From Sphaerotilus hippei (GTDB lineage Bacteria > Pseudomonadota > Gammaproteobacteria > Burkholderiales > Burkholderiaceae_C), in contig NZ_QJJS01000020.1 of NCBI RefSeq assembly GCF_003201595.1, positions 1-64,000 on the forward strand: a stretch of 64,000 bases of DNA, given 5' to 3'. Each line of letters opens with the position of its first letter. Within the stretch, counting starts at the first letter, position 1. Under the pieces are notes generated by a model. It was not told where the DNA came from. It did no database searches and saw nothing but the letters and a program-made list of their open reading frames with translations. Positions 8,586-18,147 of this stretch are shown one piece after another. The position numbers were made by a program, and so were the translations under genes.

Positions 8586-9566
8586 ATGAACTGGACCCCT
8601 CGACGACGCGATCTGCTGAAGCTGGGACTGGGCACGGCCCTGCTGTCGGGCCTGCGGCCGGCCTGGAGCGCCGACGAGGACAGCGCGCCGATCCGGGTGC
8701 TGGACCTGGACTGGGTCGACCGGGCCCGCGACCGGGCCGTGCCGGTGCGGCTCTACCTGCCCGGGCGCGACGCGCCGGTGGCGCTGATGGTGTTCTCGCA
8801 CGGCCTGTTCGGCACCCGCCTGGGCTACAGCTACCTGGGCCGCCACGTCGCCGAGCACGGCATCGCCAGCCTGCACCTGCAGCACGTGGGCAGCGACCGC
8901 GGCATCTGGAACACCAATGTGCTGACGCGGCTGGGCAACGTGCTTCAGGCGGTTCGGGACAGCGAAGCCACCGCGCGCGCGCTGGACCTGCGCTTCGCGC
9001 TCGACCGGCTGCTGGCCGAGCCGGCGCTGGGTGAGCGCATCGACGCCGGGCGCATCGTCGCGGCCGGCCATTCCTACGGCGCCAACACCACGCTGCTGGC
9101 CACCGGCGCGCACGTGGTGCGCAGCGGCAAGGCGTTGTCGCTGCGCGACGACCGGCTGCGTGGCGCCCTGCTGCTGTCGGCCCCGCCGTTCTACGGCGAT
9201 GCCGACCTGAGCCCGATCCTCGGTCCGGTGCAGGTGCCGTCGCTGCATGTCACCAACACCGAGGACACCATCGACATCCCCGGCTACCGCAGCCCGGTGA
9301 CCGACCGGCTGGCGGTGTTCGACGCCATCGGCAGCACGCAGAAGGCGCTGGCCGTGTTCCACGGCGGCGGGCACAGCGTCTTCACCGACCGCACCGGCCC
9401 GGGCGGCGCCGAACTCAACGCCCGCATCAAGGAGGCCACGCGGACCCTGACGCTGGCCTTCCTCGACGGCCTGTTCCGCGACGGTCGCCCCAGCGCCGCC
9501 GCCCTCGAGCCCTGGCGCATGCGCCATGCCAACACGCTGGCACGCTTCGACCTGCGGGCGGGCTGA
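8586..9566 (+). CDS. Tat-exported alpha/beta hydrolase
   Basis: A 326-residue protein. It begins with a twin-arginine leader (PRRRDLLKLGLGTALLSG) ending near AWSAD, so it probably acts in the periplasm. The fold is alpha/beta hydrolase: oxyanion segment VFSHGLFG, nucleophile S163 in GHSYG, and a late GGGHSVF histidine. It resembles the dienelactone hydrolase / PAF-acetylhydrolase-like group. The substrate is unknown. It is read away from cheY, with no functional partner next to it. Confidence 0.8.
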   Translation: MNWTPRRRDLLKLGLGTALLSGLRPAWSADEDSAPIRVLDLDWVDRARDRAVPVRLYLPGRDAPVALMVFSHGLFGTRLGYSYLGRHVAEHGIASLHLQHVGSDRGIWNTNVLTRLGNVLQAVRDSEATARALDLRFALDRLLAEPALGERIDAGRIVAAGHSYGANTTLLATGAHVVRSGKALSLRDDRLRGALLLSAPPFYGDADLSPILGPVQVPSLHVTNTEDTIDIPGYRSPVTDRLAVFDAIGSTQKALAVFHGGGHSVFTDRTGPGGAELNARIKEATRTLTLAFLDGLFRDGRPSAAALEPWRMRHANTLARFDLRAG

Positions 9567-9601
9567 AGGCACCCGAGAATCCAGGAAGCAAGCGCCGTCC
9601 C

Positions 9602-9931
9602 TCACTCCAGCGGCTCGCGCCCCGGCGGCGGATAAGGATCGGCGACGTAGGCCGGCCCCTTCATCACGATGACGATGGCGCAGCCGATCAGCAGCGTCAG
9701 CACCAGGGTCCAGTCGAGCACGACCACGCCGATCAGCATGTAGTCCATCAGCCGCAGCGCACGCTCGTCGCCGGGCGTGGGGGTGTCGGGGGCCATCAGG
9801 TGCACGAGCAGCGAAGCCAGCGCGGGCAGTGCCGTGCCCCACAGCAGCAGCGCCGGCAGGCGGCGCCAGAGCGCCCACTCGAGGCCGGGGGCCGAGCGCT
9901 GGAAGCCCTTGAGCTTGTGGAACCAGTTCAT
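9602..9931 (-). CDS. Small membrane protein, function unknown
   Basis: A 109-residue protein starting MNWFHKLKGF with two hydrophobic segments (about 20-45 and 60-90), the second reading IGVVVLDWTLVLTLLIGCAIVIVMKG. The tail is proline-rich. The start at 9931 is preferred over 9964 because the charged N terminus fits an inner-membrane protein. I do not recognise a named family. Confidence 0.6.
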   Translation of the reverse strand: MNWFHKLKGFQRSAPGLEWALWRRLPALLLWGTALPALASLLVHLMAPDTPTPGDERALRLMDYMLIGVVVLDWTLVLTLLIGCAIVIVMKGPAYVADPYPPPGREPLE

Positions 9932-10042
9932 CAGCGGACTCCCTTCGGGGTGATCGGGCCGCATCGTCGGCCGGACTCCGGCTTGTAGCAGACCCGGCGC
10001 CCGGTGGGGAATTCAGGGTCAAAAAGGCGCTAGGCTCACGGC

Positions 10043-10429
10043 ATGGACTACAGCACCCTCCGCAGCCTGCACATCGGCTGCGCCGCCCTCAGCATCGGCC
10101 TGTTCGCCTCGCGTGGGGCCCTGCAGCTGCTGGGCGTCGACTGGCGCCGATGGCGCTGGCTGCGCATCCTGCCCCACGCCAACGACACCGTGCTGCTGAC
10201 GGCGGCGGTCTCGCTGGCCGTGCTCAGCGGCCAGTATCCGCTGGCCCGGCCCTGGCTCACGGCCAAGGTGGTCGCGCTGGTGCTCTACGTGGTGCTCGGC
10301 CGCATCGCGCTGCAGCCCCGCCCGGGCCGGCGCCTGCATCTGCCGGCCTGGCTGGCGGCGCTGGCCTGCGCGGGCTACATCGTGGGCGTGGCCGTGACCC
10401 GCTCCCCCAGCCTGGGGCTGGGGGCCTGA
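10043..10429 (+). CDS. SirB2-family membrane protein
   Basis: A 128-residue protein with four transmembrane helices. It has the SirB2 pattern: an N-terminal LRSLHIGCAALSIGLFASRG helix, then HANDTVLLTAAVSLA and WLTAKVVALVLYVVLG. SirB2 proteins are widespread small integral membrane proteins whose biochemical role is unsettled. It is convergent with the NO-response block. Confidence 0.8.
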   Translation: MDYSTLRSLHIGCAALSIGLFASRGALQLLGVDWRRWRWLRILPHANDTVLLTAAVSLAVLSGQYPLARPWLTAKVVALVLYVVLGRIALQPRPGRRLHLPAWLAALACAGYIVGVAVTRSPSLGLGA

Positions 10430-10433
10430 CGCC

Positions 10434-11519
10434 TCAGCGCCGGCGCCGGGCGGCCTGCCCCCGCCGCACCGACACGCCCATCACCAGCGCGAAGACCACC
10501 AGGGCGAGGGCGTGTCCGGCGCCGGCCCAGGGCAGCAGGGCCGGCCGGTCGGCCAGCGGCGCGGTGATGCGCAGCAGCAGGCTCAGGCCCAGGACGGGCA
10601 GCGGCAGCAGCGCCCAGCGGGTCGGCAGCGGTCGCCAGCCGGCCAGCGCGGGCAGCATGATCGGCGCGTGGCCGAAGACCATCGCCATGACGAAGCCCAG
10701 CCACAGCACATGCCAGGCCACCGCCTGTCCGGCCAGGCCCAGCAGGGCCGCGCCCAGCAGCCAGAGGTAGCCCGTGCTCAGGCACAGGGCCGTGTGGCCG
10801 GCCCAGCCGCGGGCCCGCCATTGCCGGCTCGGCAGGTCCCAGCGCAGCAGCCAGGCCGCCAGGGCGGCCAGCAAGGCCCACCACAAGGCCAGGCCGGCCG
10901 GCTCCCGGCCCGCCAGCAGCAGGCCCGCGGCCACCGCCAGCAGCGCCCAGCCGACGACGAACCCGTGCTCGCTCCAGCGTGGCAGGCGCACCATCTGCAT
11001 CAGCTCGCGGCGCTCCCCGGCGATCGTCAGCACCAGGAAGGCGCTCCAGCCCAGCCGCGCCAGCATCGGCTGGCCGGCGCCGAAGCCCAGCGTGCCCACC
11101 AGCAGCGCCAGGGCACCGGAGGCCTCGACCGCCAGCGGCAGCGATGCCGCCCGGTGCCAGGCCGCCCAGGCGTACAGCCCCAGCAGCCCCGCGGCCGAAG
11201 CCGACCACGACACCTGCGCCACCGACCAGGCGCCGAAGCCCCAGGCCAGCAGGCCGCCCAGTCCCGCCAGCGCCGGCACCCACAGCCCGCGCCGCAGCGC
11301 CACCGCCCGCTCGAGCGCGATCAGCGCACCGAAGAAGCCGGCCATCATCACCGCGCCGTGGGCGGCGACCGCCTGCGCGCCGCCAGGGCCGTGCAGCGCG
11401 GGCGGCAGCGTGCCCAGGCGCACCAGCCCGCCACCGAGCGCGCCCAGCAGGTTCAGCATCGCCAGCAGCACCACGGCGGCCACCGCCGCGCGCGGCAACG
11501 GGGCCCGTTCGTTCACCAT
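10434..11519 (-). CDS. Polytopic membrane protein of the NO-response block
   Basis: A 361-residue, very hydrophobic protein with about ten to twelve predicted helices. Histidines stand in membrane segments (VAAHGAVMMAGFFGALIALERA, MVFGHAPIML), a pattern reminiscent of NnrS and heme-binding membrane proteins. It starts at 11519, overlapping the end of the Fe-S assembly gene by 7 bp, so the two are likely translationally coupled. Context (NsrR, NnrS, nor genes) suggests a role in nitric oxide handling. I cannot name the family with certainty. Confidence 0.65.
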   Translation of the reverse strand: MVNERAPLPRAAVAAVVLLAMLNLLGALGGGLVRLGTLPPALHGPGGAQAVAAHGAVMMAGFFGALIALERAVALRRGLWVPALAGLGGLLAWGFGAWSVAQVSWSASAAGLLGLYAWAAWHRAASLPLAVEASGALALLVGTLGFGAGQPMLARLGWSAFLVLTIAGERRELMQMVRLPRWSEHGFVVGWALLAVAAGLLLAGREPAGLALWWALLAALAAWLLRWDLPSRQWRARGWAGHTALCLSTGYLWLLGAALLGLAGQAVAWHVLWLGFVMAMVFGHAPIMLPALAGWRPLPTRWALLPLPVLGLSLLLRITAPLADRPALLPWAGAGHALALVVFALVMGVSVRRGQAARRRR

Positions 11520-11848
11520 CCGAAACGCGCCTTCAGCGCCGGCGCCAGGCGTTCGGGCGACCAGGCCGTGTCCCAGTCCATCGCCACCTCCACGGCCAGG
11601 CCGGGCGGGCAGATGCGCTCCACCTCGACCCACGCGTCATCGAGGATCACGTCGGCCATCGGACAGGTGACGCTGGTCGGGATCAGCGTGACGCGCAGCT
11701 CGCCGGCCGCCAGCGCGACGTCCAGCACCAGGCCCAGGTCGACCAGGTTCTCGCCCATCTCCGGATCGTGCACACGGGCAAGCGCGTCGAGCACGGCGGC
11801 ATGCAGGTCGGGCGGCATCGGGAGCGGGGGCGACACGACGGGGTTCAT
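11513..11848 (-). CDS. MIP18/PaaD-like (DUF59) Fe-S assembly factor
   Basis: A 111-residue protein with the DUF59 core: LDALARVHDPEMGENLVDLGLV, then LIPTSVTCPMADVILDDAW with the conserved TxxxCP cysteine. Members help insert or transfer metal-sulfur clusters. The start is placed at 11848 (MNPVV); an upstream methionine in the frame overlaps nsrR and looks non-coding. It lies between the NsrR gene and the membrane protein in one operon. It may repair or load the NO-sensitive Fe-S cluster of NsrR or of denitrification enzymes (inference). Confidence 0.75.
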   Translation of the reverse strand: MNPVVSPPLPMPPDLHAAVLDALARVHDPEMGENLVDLGLVLDVALAAGELRVTLIPTSVTCPMADVILDDAWVEVERICPPGLAVEVAMDWDTAWSPERLAPALKARFGW

Positions 11849-11894
11849 GGCAGGCTCGCAGGGAAAGTGGAAAGGGGCCGGCGGCGCCCGGCGT

Positions 11895-12365
11895 TCAGGC
11901 CGGGCTGCGGGCCCGGCGGGTGGCCGCACGGCGTGGCAGCGCCACCACCTGCGCGGCCTCGTGCACCGGCGGGGGCAGCACGTCGGCCAGCGTGCGGCAG
12001 TCGAGTGACTGCATGAACGCCGACAGCGCCTCGCTGAACACGCCGGTCAGCCGGCAGCGGCCGGTGAGCTGGCAGCCCGTGCCGCTCGACAGGCATTCGA
12101 CCAGCTGGAAATCGGGCTCCACGCTGCGCACCAGCGCGCCCAGGTTGATCGCCTCGGGGGCCAGCGCGAGCCGCATGCCCCCGCCCTTGCCCCGCACCGT
12201 CGTGATCCAGCCCGCCAGCCCGAGCTGGTGGGTGATCTTCATCAGGTGGGCCTCCGACAGGCCATGGGCCGTCGCGACCTCGGCGATGGTGCACAGGCGG
12301 TCGGGGCGCTGGCCGATGTACATCAGCAGTCGCAGCGCATAGTCGGTCATCGCGGTCAGTCGCAT
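11895..12365 (-). CDS. nsrR: NsrR, NO-sensing Rrf2-family repressor
   Basis: A 156-residue Rrf2 regulator. It has an N-terminal winged HTH (MRLTAMTDYALRLLMYIG, ATAHGLSEAHLMKITHQLG) and three cluster cysteines at C91, C98 and C104. Asp8 is also present; in characterised NsrR an Asp at this position is the fourth ligand. NsrR holds a [4Fe-4S] cluster that is destroyed by NO, relieving repression of NO-detoxifying genes. The start is set at 12365, since the in-frame extension overlaps nnrS. Neighbouring NnrS and DUF2249 genes are typical targets. Confidence 0.85.
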   Translation of the reverse strand: MRLTAMTDYALRLLMYIGQRPDRLCTIAEVATAHGLSEAHLMKITHQLGLAGWITTVRGKGGGMRLALAPEAINLGALVRSVEPDFQLVECLSSGTGCQLTGRCRLTGVFSEALSAFMQSLDCRTLADVLPPPVHEAAQVVALPRRAATRRARSPA

Positions 12366-12429
12366 GGTCGCTTTCTCGGGGCATCTCTCGGGCCGGGGCC
12401 GTGGCGGCCGGACCGCATTGTGGAGCGAC

Positions 12430-13626
12430 TCAGCCGGGCTGGCCGTCGGCACGGGGCTGCAGCAGCCAGGGCGTGTAGCGCACCAGGTACAGCACGAAGG
12501 CCAGCGACCACAGGCCGGCCGAGCCCAGCGTGGCCGGCATCAGCCAGGCCGGCTCCAGCAGCGGGCCGCCCACCCGCACCAGCGCGGCCAGCGTCACCAG
12601 CAGGTAGGCCGTGGTCTCGACCGGGCCGGCCTGCAGCGGCCGGCCGGTGTGGCCCAGCGCGGTGCGGGTGATCATGCCCAGCGTGATGCCACCGATCAGG
12701 CCCACGGTCAGCGCGTGGGTGGCCAGGCCCGATGGCACCCATCCGGCCTGGGCCGCGATGCGCAGCGCCAGGTGCACCGGCAGCCACGCATACGCCAGGT
12801 GCAGCACCCACACCAGCGGGTTGGAAAGGGTCTTCCAGGGCTGCCACAGCAGCAGGCGCACGCCGTGAGCCAGCAGCGCGACGCCGAGCAGCAGCACCAG
12901 CGGCAGGCCCTGCAGGCCCAGCGCGTCGGCCGCCAGCAGCAGCAGCACGCTGCCCAGGGCCAGCTTCTCGAGGCGCGGATCGCGCCGCGCCTTCAGGCCC
13001 GGCACGCCGTTGTTGCTGAACATCGGGATGACCCGTCCGCCCATGACGGCGATCATGAACAGCAGCACGTCCAGCGCCACCGGCAGGCCCGGACCCGCGG
13101 GCAGCACGATCCAGCCGAGCTGGCCGAGGTGCAGCACCGCGCAGGCCAGCGCCATCAGCAGCAGCAGGCCGACGAAAAAATAGTTGCGACGGTTGCGGCC
13201 CGCGTGCAGCGCACGCCACAGGCCCCAGGCCGCCAGCAGCGGAAACGCGACGTTGACCACCGCCGCGGCCACGCCCCAGGGCGTCAGCACCAGCACGCGG
13301 CCGGCCAGCCACAGCAGCGCCAGGGCCATCAGCGGCCAGCCGGTGGGCGTGGGCCGGCCCGACCAGTTGCGCCCGGCGGTGAACAGGAAACCGACGACGA
13401 TGGCCAGCGTGTAGCCGAACACCATCTCGTGCGCATGCCACAGCGAACCGCGCAGCCAGGGCGGCGTGATCAGGCCGGAGAACTGCAGCGCCCACAGCGG
13501 CACGGACAGCACGGCCAGCGCCGCGGCCAGCAGGTAGAACGGCCGGAAGCCCAGGTCCCACAAGGCCAGCCGGCGGGCCGGCGGCAGGCGCCGGGGTTCG
13601 GCCAGCGGCATCAGCACGGTCGCCAT
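12430..13626 (-). CDS. nnrS: NnrS family heme-copper membrane protein
   Basis: A 398-residue protein with about 12 transmembrane helices. It carries the NnrS signatures LWDLGFRPFYLLAA, SLWHAHEMVFGYTLAIVVGFLFTAGRNW, GGRVIPMFSNNG and THALTVGLIGGITLGMITRTALGHTGR. NnrS binds heme and copper in the inner membrane and relieves nitrosative stress during denitrification. It sits 12 bp after the DUF2249 gene and precedes nsrR, forming an NO-response operon. Confidence 0.92.
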   Translation of the reverse strand: MATVLMPLAEPRRLPPARRLALWDLGFRPFYLLAAALAVLSVPLWALQFSGLITPPWLRGSLWHAHEMVFGYTLAIVVGFLFTAGRNWSGRPTPTGWPLMALALLWLAGRVLVLTPWGVAAAVVNVAFPLLAAWGLWRALHAGRNRRNYFFVGLLLLMALACAVLHLGQLGWIVLPAGPGLPVALDVLLFMIAVMGGRVIPMFSNNGVPGLKARRDPRLEKLALGSVLLLLAADALGLQGLPLVLLLGVALLAHGVRLLLWQPWKTLSNPLVWVLHLAYAWLPVHLALRIAAQAGWVPSGLATHALTVGLIGGITLGMITRTALGHTGRPLQAGPVETTAYLLVTLAALVRVGGPLLEPAWLMPATLGSAGLWSLAFVLYLVRYTPWLLQPRADGQPG

Positions 13627-13638
13627 GGCGGGCTCCGC

Positions 13639-13905
13639 TCAGCCGCCGCAGCAGCCGCAGCAGCTCTTGCCGGCGGCCTGCCGGGTGATGCGCACGCGCC
13701 ACTGCGCCGGGCCGGCCTCCAGCACCGTCCAGTCGAACTGGCCGGGCCACCGGGCCTGGAACTGCTGCTGCAGCGGCACCGGCTCATGGTCATTGAGCAG
13801 CTCGAAGCCGTCGCCCGCCGGCAGGCCCAGGAACAGGTCGAACAGGGTCGCGTGGCGCAGGGGCGCCGGGATCTGGCGCACGTCCAGCAAGGTGACGGAG
13901 CTCAT
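13639..13905 (-). CDS. DUF2249-domain protein with Cys-rich tail
   Basis: An 88-residue DUF2249 protein: TLLDVRQIPAPLRHATLFDLFLGLPAGDGFELLNDHEPVPL, then QFDWTVLEAGPAQWRVRI. It ends in a cysteine cluster CCGCCGG that could bind metal. DUF2249 proteins recur beside denitrification and NO-stress genes, but their function is not known. Start ATG 13905 has GAAGG about ten bases upstream. It is first in the operon with nnrS and nsrR. Confidence 0.75.
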   Translation of the reverse strand: MSSVTLLDVRQIPAPLRHATLFDLFLGLPAGDGFELLNDHEPVPLQQQFQARWPGQFDWTVLEAGPAQWRVRITRQAAGKSCCGCCGG

Positions 13906-13922
13906 GGTCGGCATGCCTTCAT

Positions 13923-13944
13923 AAGGTTGATTTCAGATGAATCT
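13923..13944. promoter_or_regulatory. Putative NsrR operator upstream of DUF2249-nnrS
   Basis: On the minus strand this 22-bp site contains AGATTCATCTGAAAT. By my count it agrees at 17 of 22 positions with the recalled enterobacterial-type NsrR inverted repeat (AGATGCATTT-GAAATGCATCTT). It lies 18 bp from the DUF2249 start, where a bound repressor would block initiation. This was compared by eye only. Confidence 0.45.
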
Positions 13945-13973
13945 ATTGTGCACAGGAAAACCACCATAAGCAA

Positions 13974-13996
13974 CATCAAGAATAGATCTTATGATG
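13974..13996. promoter_or_regulatory. Imperfect palindrome upstream of the HPP-CBS gene
   Basis: CATCA and TGATG outer arms flank an AT-rich centre containing AGATCT. It sits 33 bp before the HPP-CBS start codon in the divergent gap with DUF2249. It may be an operator for that gene, but no known motif matches. Confidence 0.3.
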
Positions 13997-14028
13997 CGCG
14001 GCCCGATTTCCGCCTTGATCCCCGCCCG

Positions 14029-15216
14029 ATGTCCCGCCCCTCCCCGATCGATCCCACCCTCGAGGCCGCCCGACCCGCGCCCTGGCAGCGCCTGTGGCGA
14101 GCGCTGCGTCCGACGGCGCTGGCGATCGATCGCCGTGAACGCTGGCGGGTCGTCGCCGGGGCCTGGCTGGGCGTGGGCCTGGTCGCGATGCTGGCCTGGC
14201 ACTGGCCGCCCGCGGCCGGACTGCCCTGGCTGCTGGCCCCGCTGGGCGCCAGCGCGGTGCTGGTCTATGCGCTGCCCGCCAGCCCGCTGGCCCAGCCCTG
14301 GGCGGTGGTGGGCGGCAATACCCTGTCCGCCCTCGTGGGCCTGCTGTGCACGGCCTGGGTGCCCTGGCCGCCGCTGGCCGCGGCCCTGGCCGTGGCCGGT
14401 GCCATCGCCGCGATGATGGCTGCCCGCTGCCTGCACCCGCCTGGCGGGGCGGTGGCCCTGCTGACGGTGGTCGCCGGCATCGGCGATGCCGGCTTCGCGC
14501 TGGCACCGGTGGCGCTGGATTCGGCGCTGCTGGTGGTCTGCGGCCTGCTCTACAACCCGCTGACGGGGCGGCGCTATCCGCATGCCCAGGACCTGCCGCG
14601 CCCGGCCCCCGCCGAGGCCGGGCGGCGGGCCTTCGACTTCAGCGCGGACGACCTGGACCGGGTGCTGGCGCGCTACAACCAGGTGCTCGACGTGCCGCGC
14701 GACGACCTGCGCGACCTGCTGGTGCAGGCCGAGCACGAGGCCGGCCGGCGGCGCCTGCAGACGCTGCGCTGCCGCGACATCATGACCGCCGACCCGCTGG
14801 CGGTGAACTTCGGCACCCCGCTGGCCGAGGCCTGGCAGCGGCTGCGCGGCGCACGCATCAAGGCCCTGCCGGTGGTCGACCGCTACGGCCACGTGATGGG
14901 CATCGTCACGCAGGCCGACTTCCTGCGCCACGCCGGACTCGACGAAGCCGGCGGACCGCAGGGCCTGGACCACCGCCTGCGCCAGCTGCTGCGCCCCAGT
15001 CCGCTCACGCACGCCGACAAGCCCGAGACGGTGGGTCAGATCATGAGCCGCCAGGTGCGGGTGGCCAGCGCCGACCGGCCGATCGCCGACCTGATCGCGC
15101 TGTTCTCGCACGAGGGCCACCACCACCTGCCCATCATCGGCGAGCGCAACCGGCTGGTGGGCATCATCACCCAGACCGACGTGATCGCCGCGCTGGCGGC
15201 CGGGACCGGCACCTGA
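14029..15216 (+). CDS. HPP-family membrane protein with two CBS domains
   Basis: A 395-residue fusion. Residues about 35-185 are the HPP domain with four or more transmembrane helices and the eponymous LHPPGGAVALL motif. Residues about 245-395 hold two CBS domains (CRDIMTADPLAVNFGTPLAEAW, then IMSRQVRVASADRPIADLIALFSHEGHHHLPIIGE). HPP proteins have been linked to nitrite transport in plastids and cyanobacteria, and CBS pairs usually bind adenine nucleotides. Placed between nnrS and norC, it may move nitrite or another denitrification solute under energy control (inference). Confidence 0.8.
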   Translation: MSRPSPIDPTLEAARPAPWQRLWRALRPTALAIDRRERWRVVAGAWLGVGLVAMLAWHWPPAAGLPWLLAPLGASAVLVYALPASPLAQPWAVVGGNTLSALVGLLCTAWVPWPPLAAALAVAGAIAAMMAARCLHPPGGAVALLTVVAGIGDAGFALAPVALDSALLVVCGLLYNPLTGRRYPHAQDLPRPAPAEAGRRAFDFSADDLDRVLARYNQVLDVPRDDLRDLLVQAEHEAGRRRLQTLRCRDIMTADPLAVNFGTPLAEAWQRLRGARIKALPVVDRYGHVMGIVTQADFLRHAGLDEAGGPQGLDHRLRQLLRPSPLTHADKPETVGQIMSRQVRVASADRPIADLIALFSHEGHHHLPIIGERNRLVGIITQTDVIAALAAGTGT

Positions 15217-15234
15217 GCCGGCACGATCGGCCGC

Positions 15235-15256
15235 TTCCTTGAACCGGTTCAAGGAA
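15235..15256. promoter_or_regulatory. Crp/Fnr-type (Dnr) box upstream of norC
   Basis: The core TTGAACCGGTTCAA (15239-15252) has TTGA-N6-TCAA geometry and lies inside a longer perfect palindrome. The centre is about 64 bp before the norC ATG. A start site at +41.5 from it would have GGATAA (15277-15282) at the -10 position. The box also closes the gap after the HPP-CBS gene, where the hairpin could aid termination. Confidence 0.7.
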
Positions 15257-15309
15257 AAAACCCGAGTGAAACGCGAGGATAAGCCCGTCACGATTCGAGG
15301 AGGGCTTCC

Positions 15310-17210
<1,901 letters not shown>

Positions 17211-17230
17211 CACACGCCACGGAGGACCGC

Positions 17231-18043
17231 ATGGACCACAGTGAACAGCATCGGCTCGGCGCCGCTCCGTACTATGCCGAGCAGGCGGGCGAGGTCGCCC
17301 TCTTCGAGCATGCCTTCGGCCAGCGCCTGCCGCTGCTGATCAAGGGGCCGACCGGCTGCGGCAAGACCCGCTTCGTCGAGCACATGGCCGCCCGGCTGGG
17401 CCGGCCGCTGATCACGGTCAGCTGCCACGACGACCTGAGCGCGGCCGACCTGGTCGGCCGCCACCTGATCGGCGCCTCCGGCACCGTGTGGGCCGACGGC
17501 CCGCTGACCCGCGCGGTGCGCAGCGGCGCGATCTGCTACCTCGACGAGGTGGTCGAGGCCCGCAAGGACACGACCGTCGTGCTGCACCCGCTGGCCGACG
17601 ACCGGCGGGTGCTGCCGATCGAGCGCACCGGCGAGCAGCTGGCCGCCGCGCCCGGCTTCATGCTGGTCATCTCCTACAACCCCGGCTACCAGAACCTGCT
17701 CAAGAGCCTGAAGCCCAGCACCCGCCAGCGTTTTGTGGCGCTGACCTTCAGCTACCCCGAGGCCGCGGTCGAGCAGGCCATCCTGCAGGCCGAGGCCGGC
17801 GTGGCCGCGCCGCTGGCGGCCCGCCTGGTGCGGCTGGCCCAGGCGCTGCGCCGACTGACCGACCACGACCTGGAGGAGACCGTCAGCACCCGGCTGCTGG
17901 TCATGGCCGCCCGGCTGGCGGCCAGCGGCGTGGCGCTGCCGGTGGCCTGCCGTGCCGCCATCGTCGACGCCCTGACCGACGACCTCGACACGGCCGCCGC
18001 CCTCGACGAGGTCGTGCGCGCCGTGCTGGGCAGCGCGGGCTGA
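17231..18043 (+). CDS. norQ: NorQ/CbbQ-family AAA+ ATPase
   Basis: A 270-residue MoxR-type AAA+ protein with Walker A at 39-46 (GPTGCGKT), Walker B in ICYLDEVVE, and the SYNPGYQ sensor region. NorQ acts with NorD to activate NorCB, probably by inserting the non-heme iron. The ATG follows GGAGG at 17221. It lies 20 bp after norB; its partner norD comes two genes later. Confidence 0.93.
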   Translation: MDHSEQHRLGAAPYYAEQAGEVALFEHAFGQRLPLLIKGPTGCGKTRFVEHMAARLGRPLITVSCHDDLSAADLVGRHLIGASGTVWADGPLTRAVRSGAICYLDEVVEARKDTTVVLHPLADDRRVLPIERTGEQLAAAPGFMLVISYNPGYQNLLKSLKPSTRQRFVALTFSYPEAAVEQAILQAEAGVAAPLAARLVRLAQALRRLTDHDLEETVSTRLLVMAARLAASGVALPVACRAAIVDALTDDLDTAAALDEVVRAVLGSAG

Positions 18044-18147
18044 GGCCCGCCCCGGCGCGCGCCTCGGCGCCCTCCGCACGTTTTGCACGCCCTTCACGTT
18101 TTCCGCGGCGACGCTGCTCCTCTGCTCCTTGCACCTCAGAAGACTCC

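Noticed and set aside
12364-14028. Long plus-strand extension of the HPP-CBS frame
   Set aside because: It runs antisense through nnrS with a Gln/Arg/His-rich composition. The ATG at 14029 gives a normal HPP protein.
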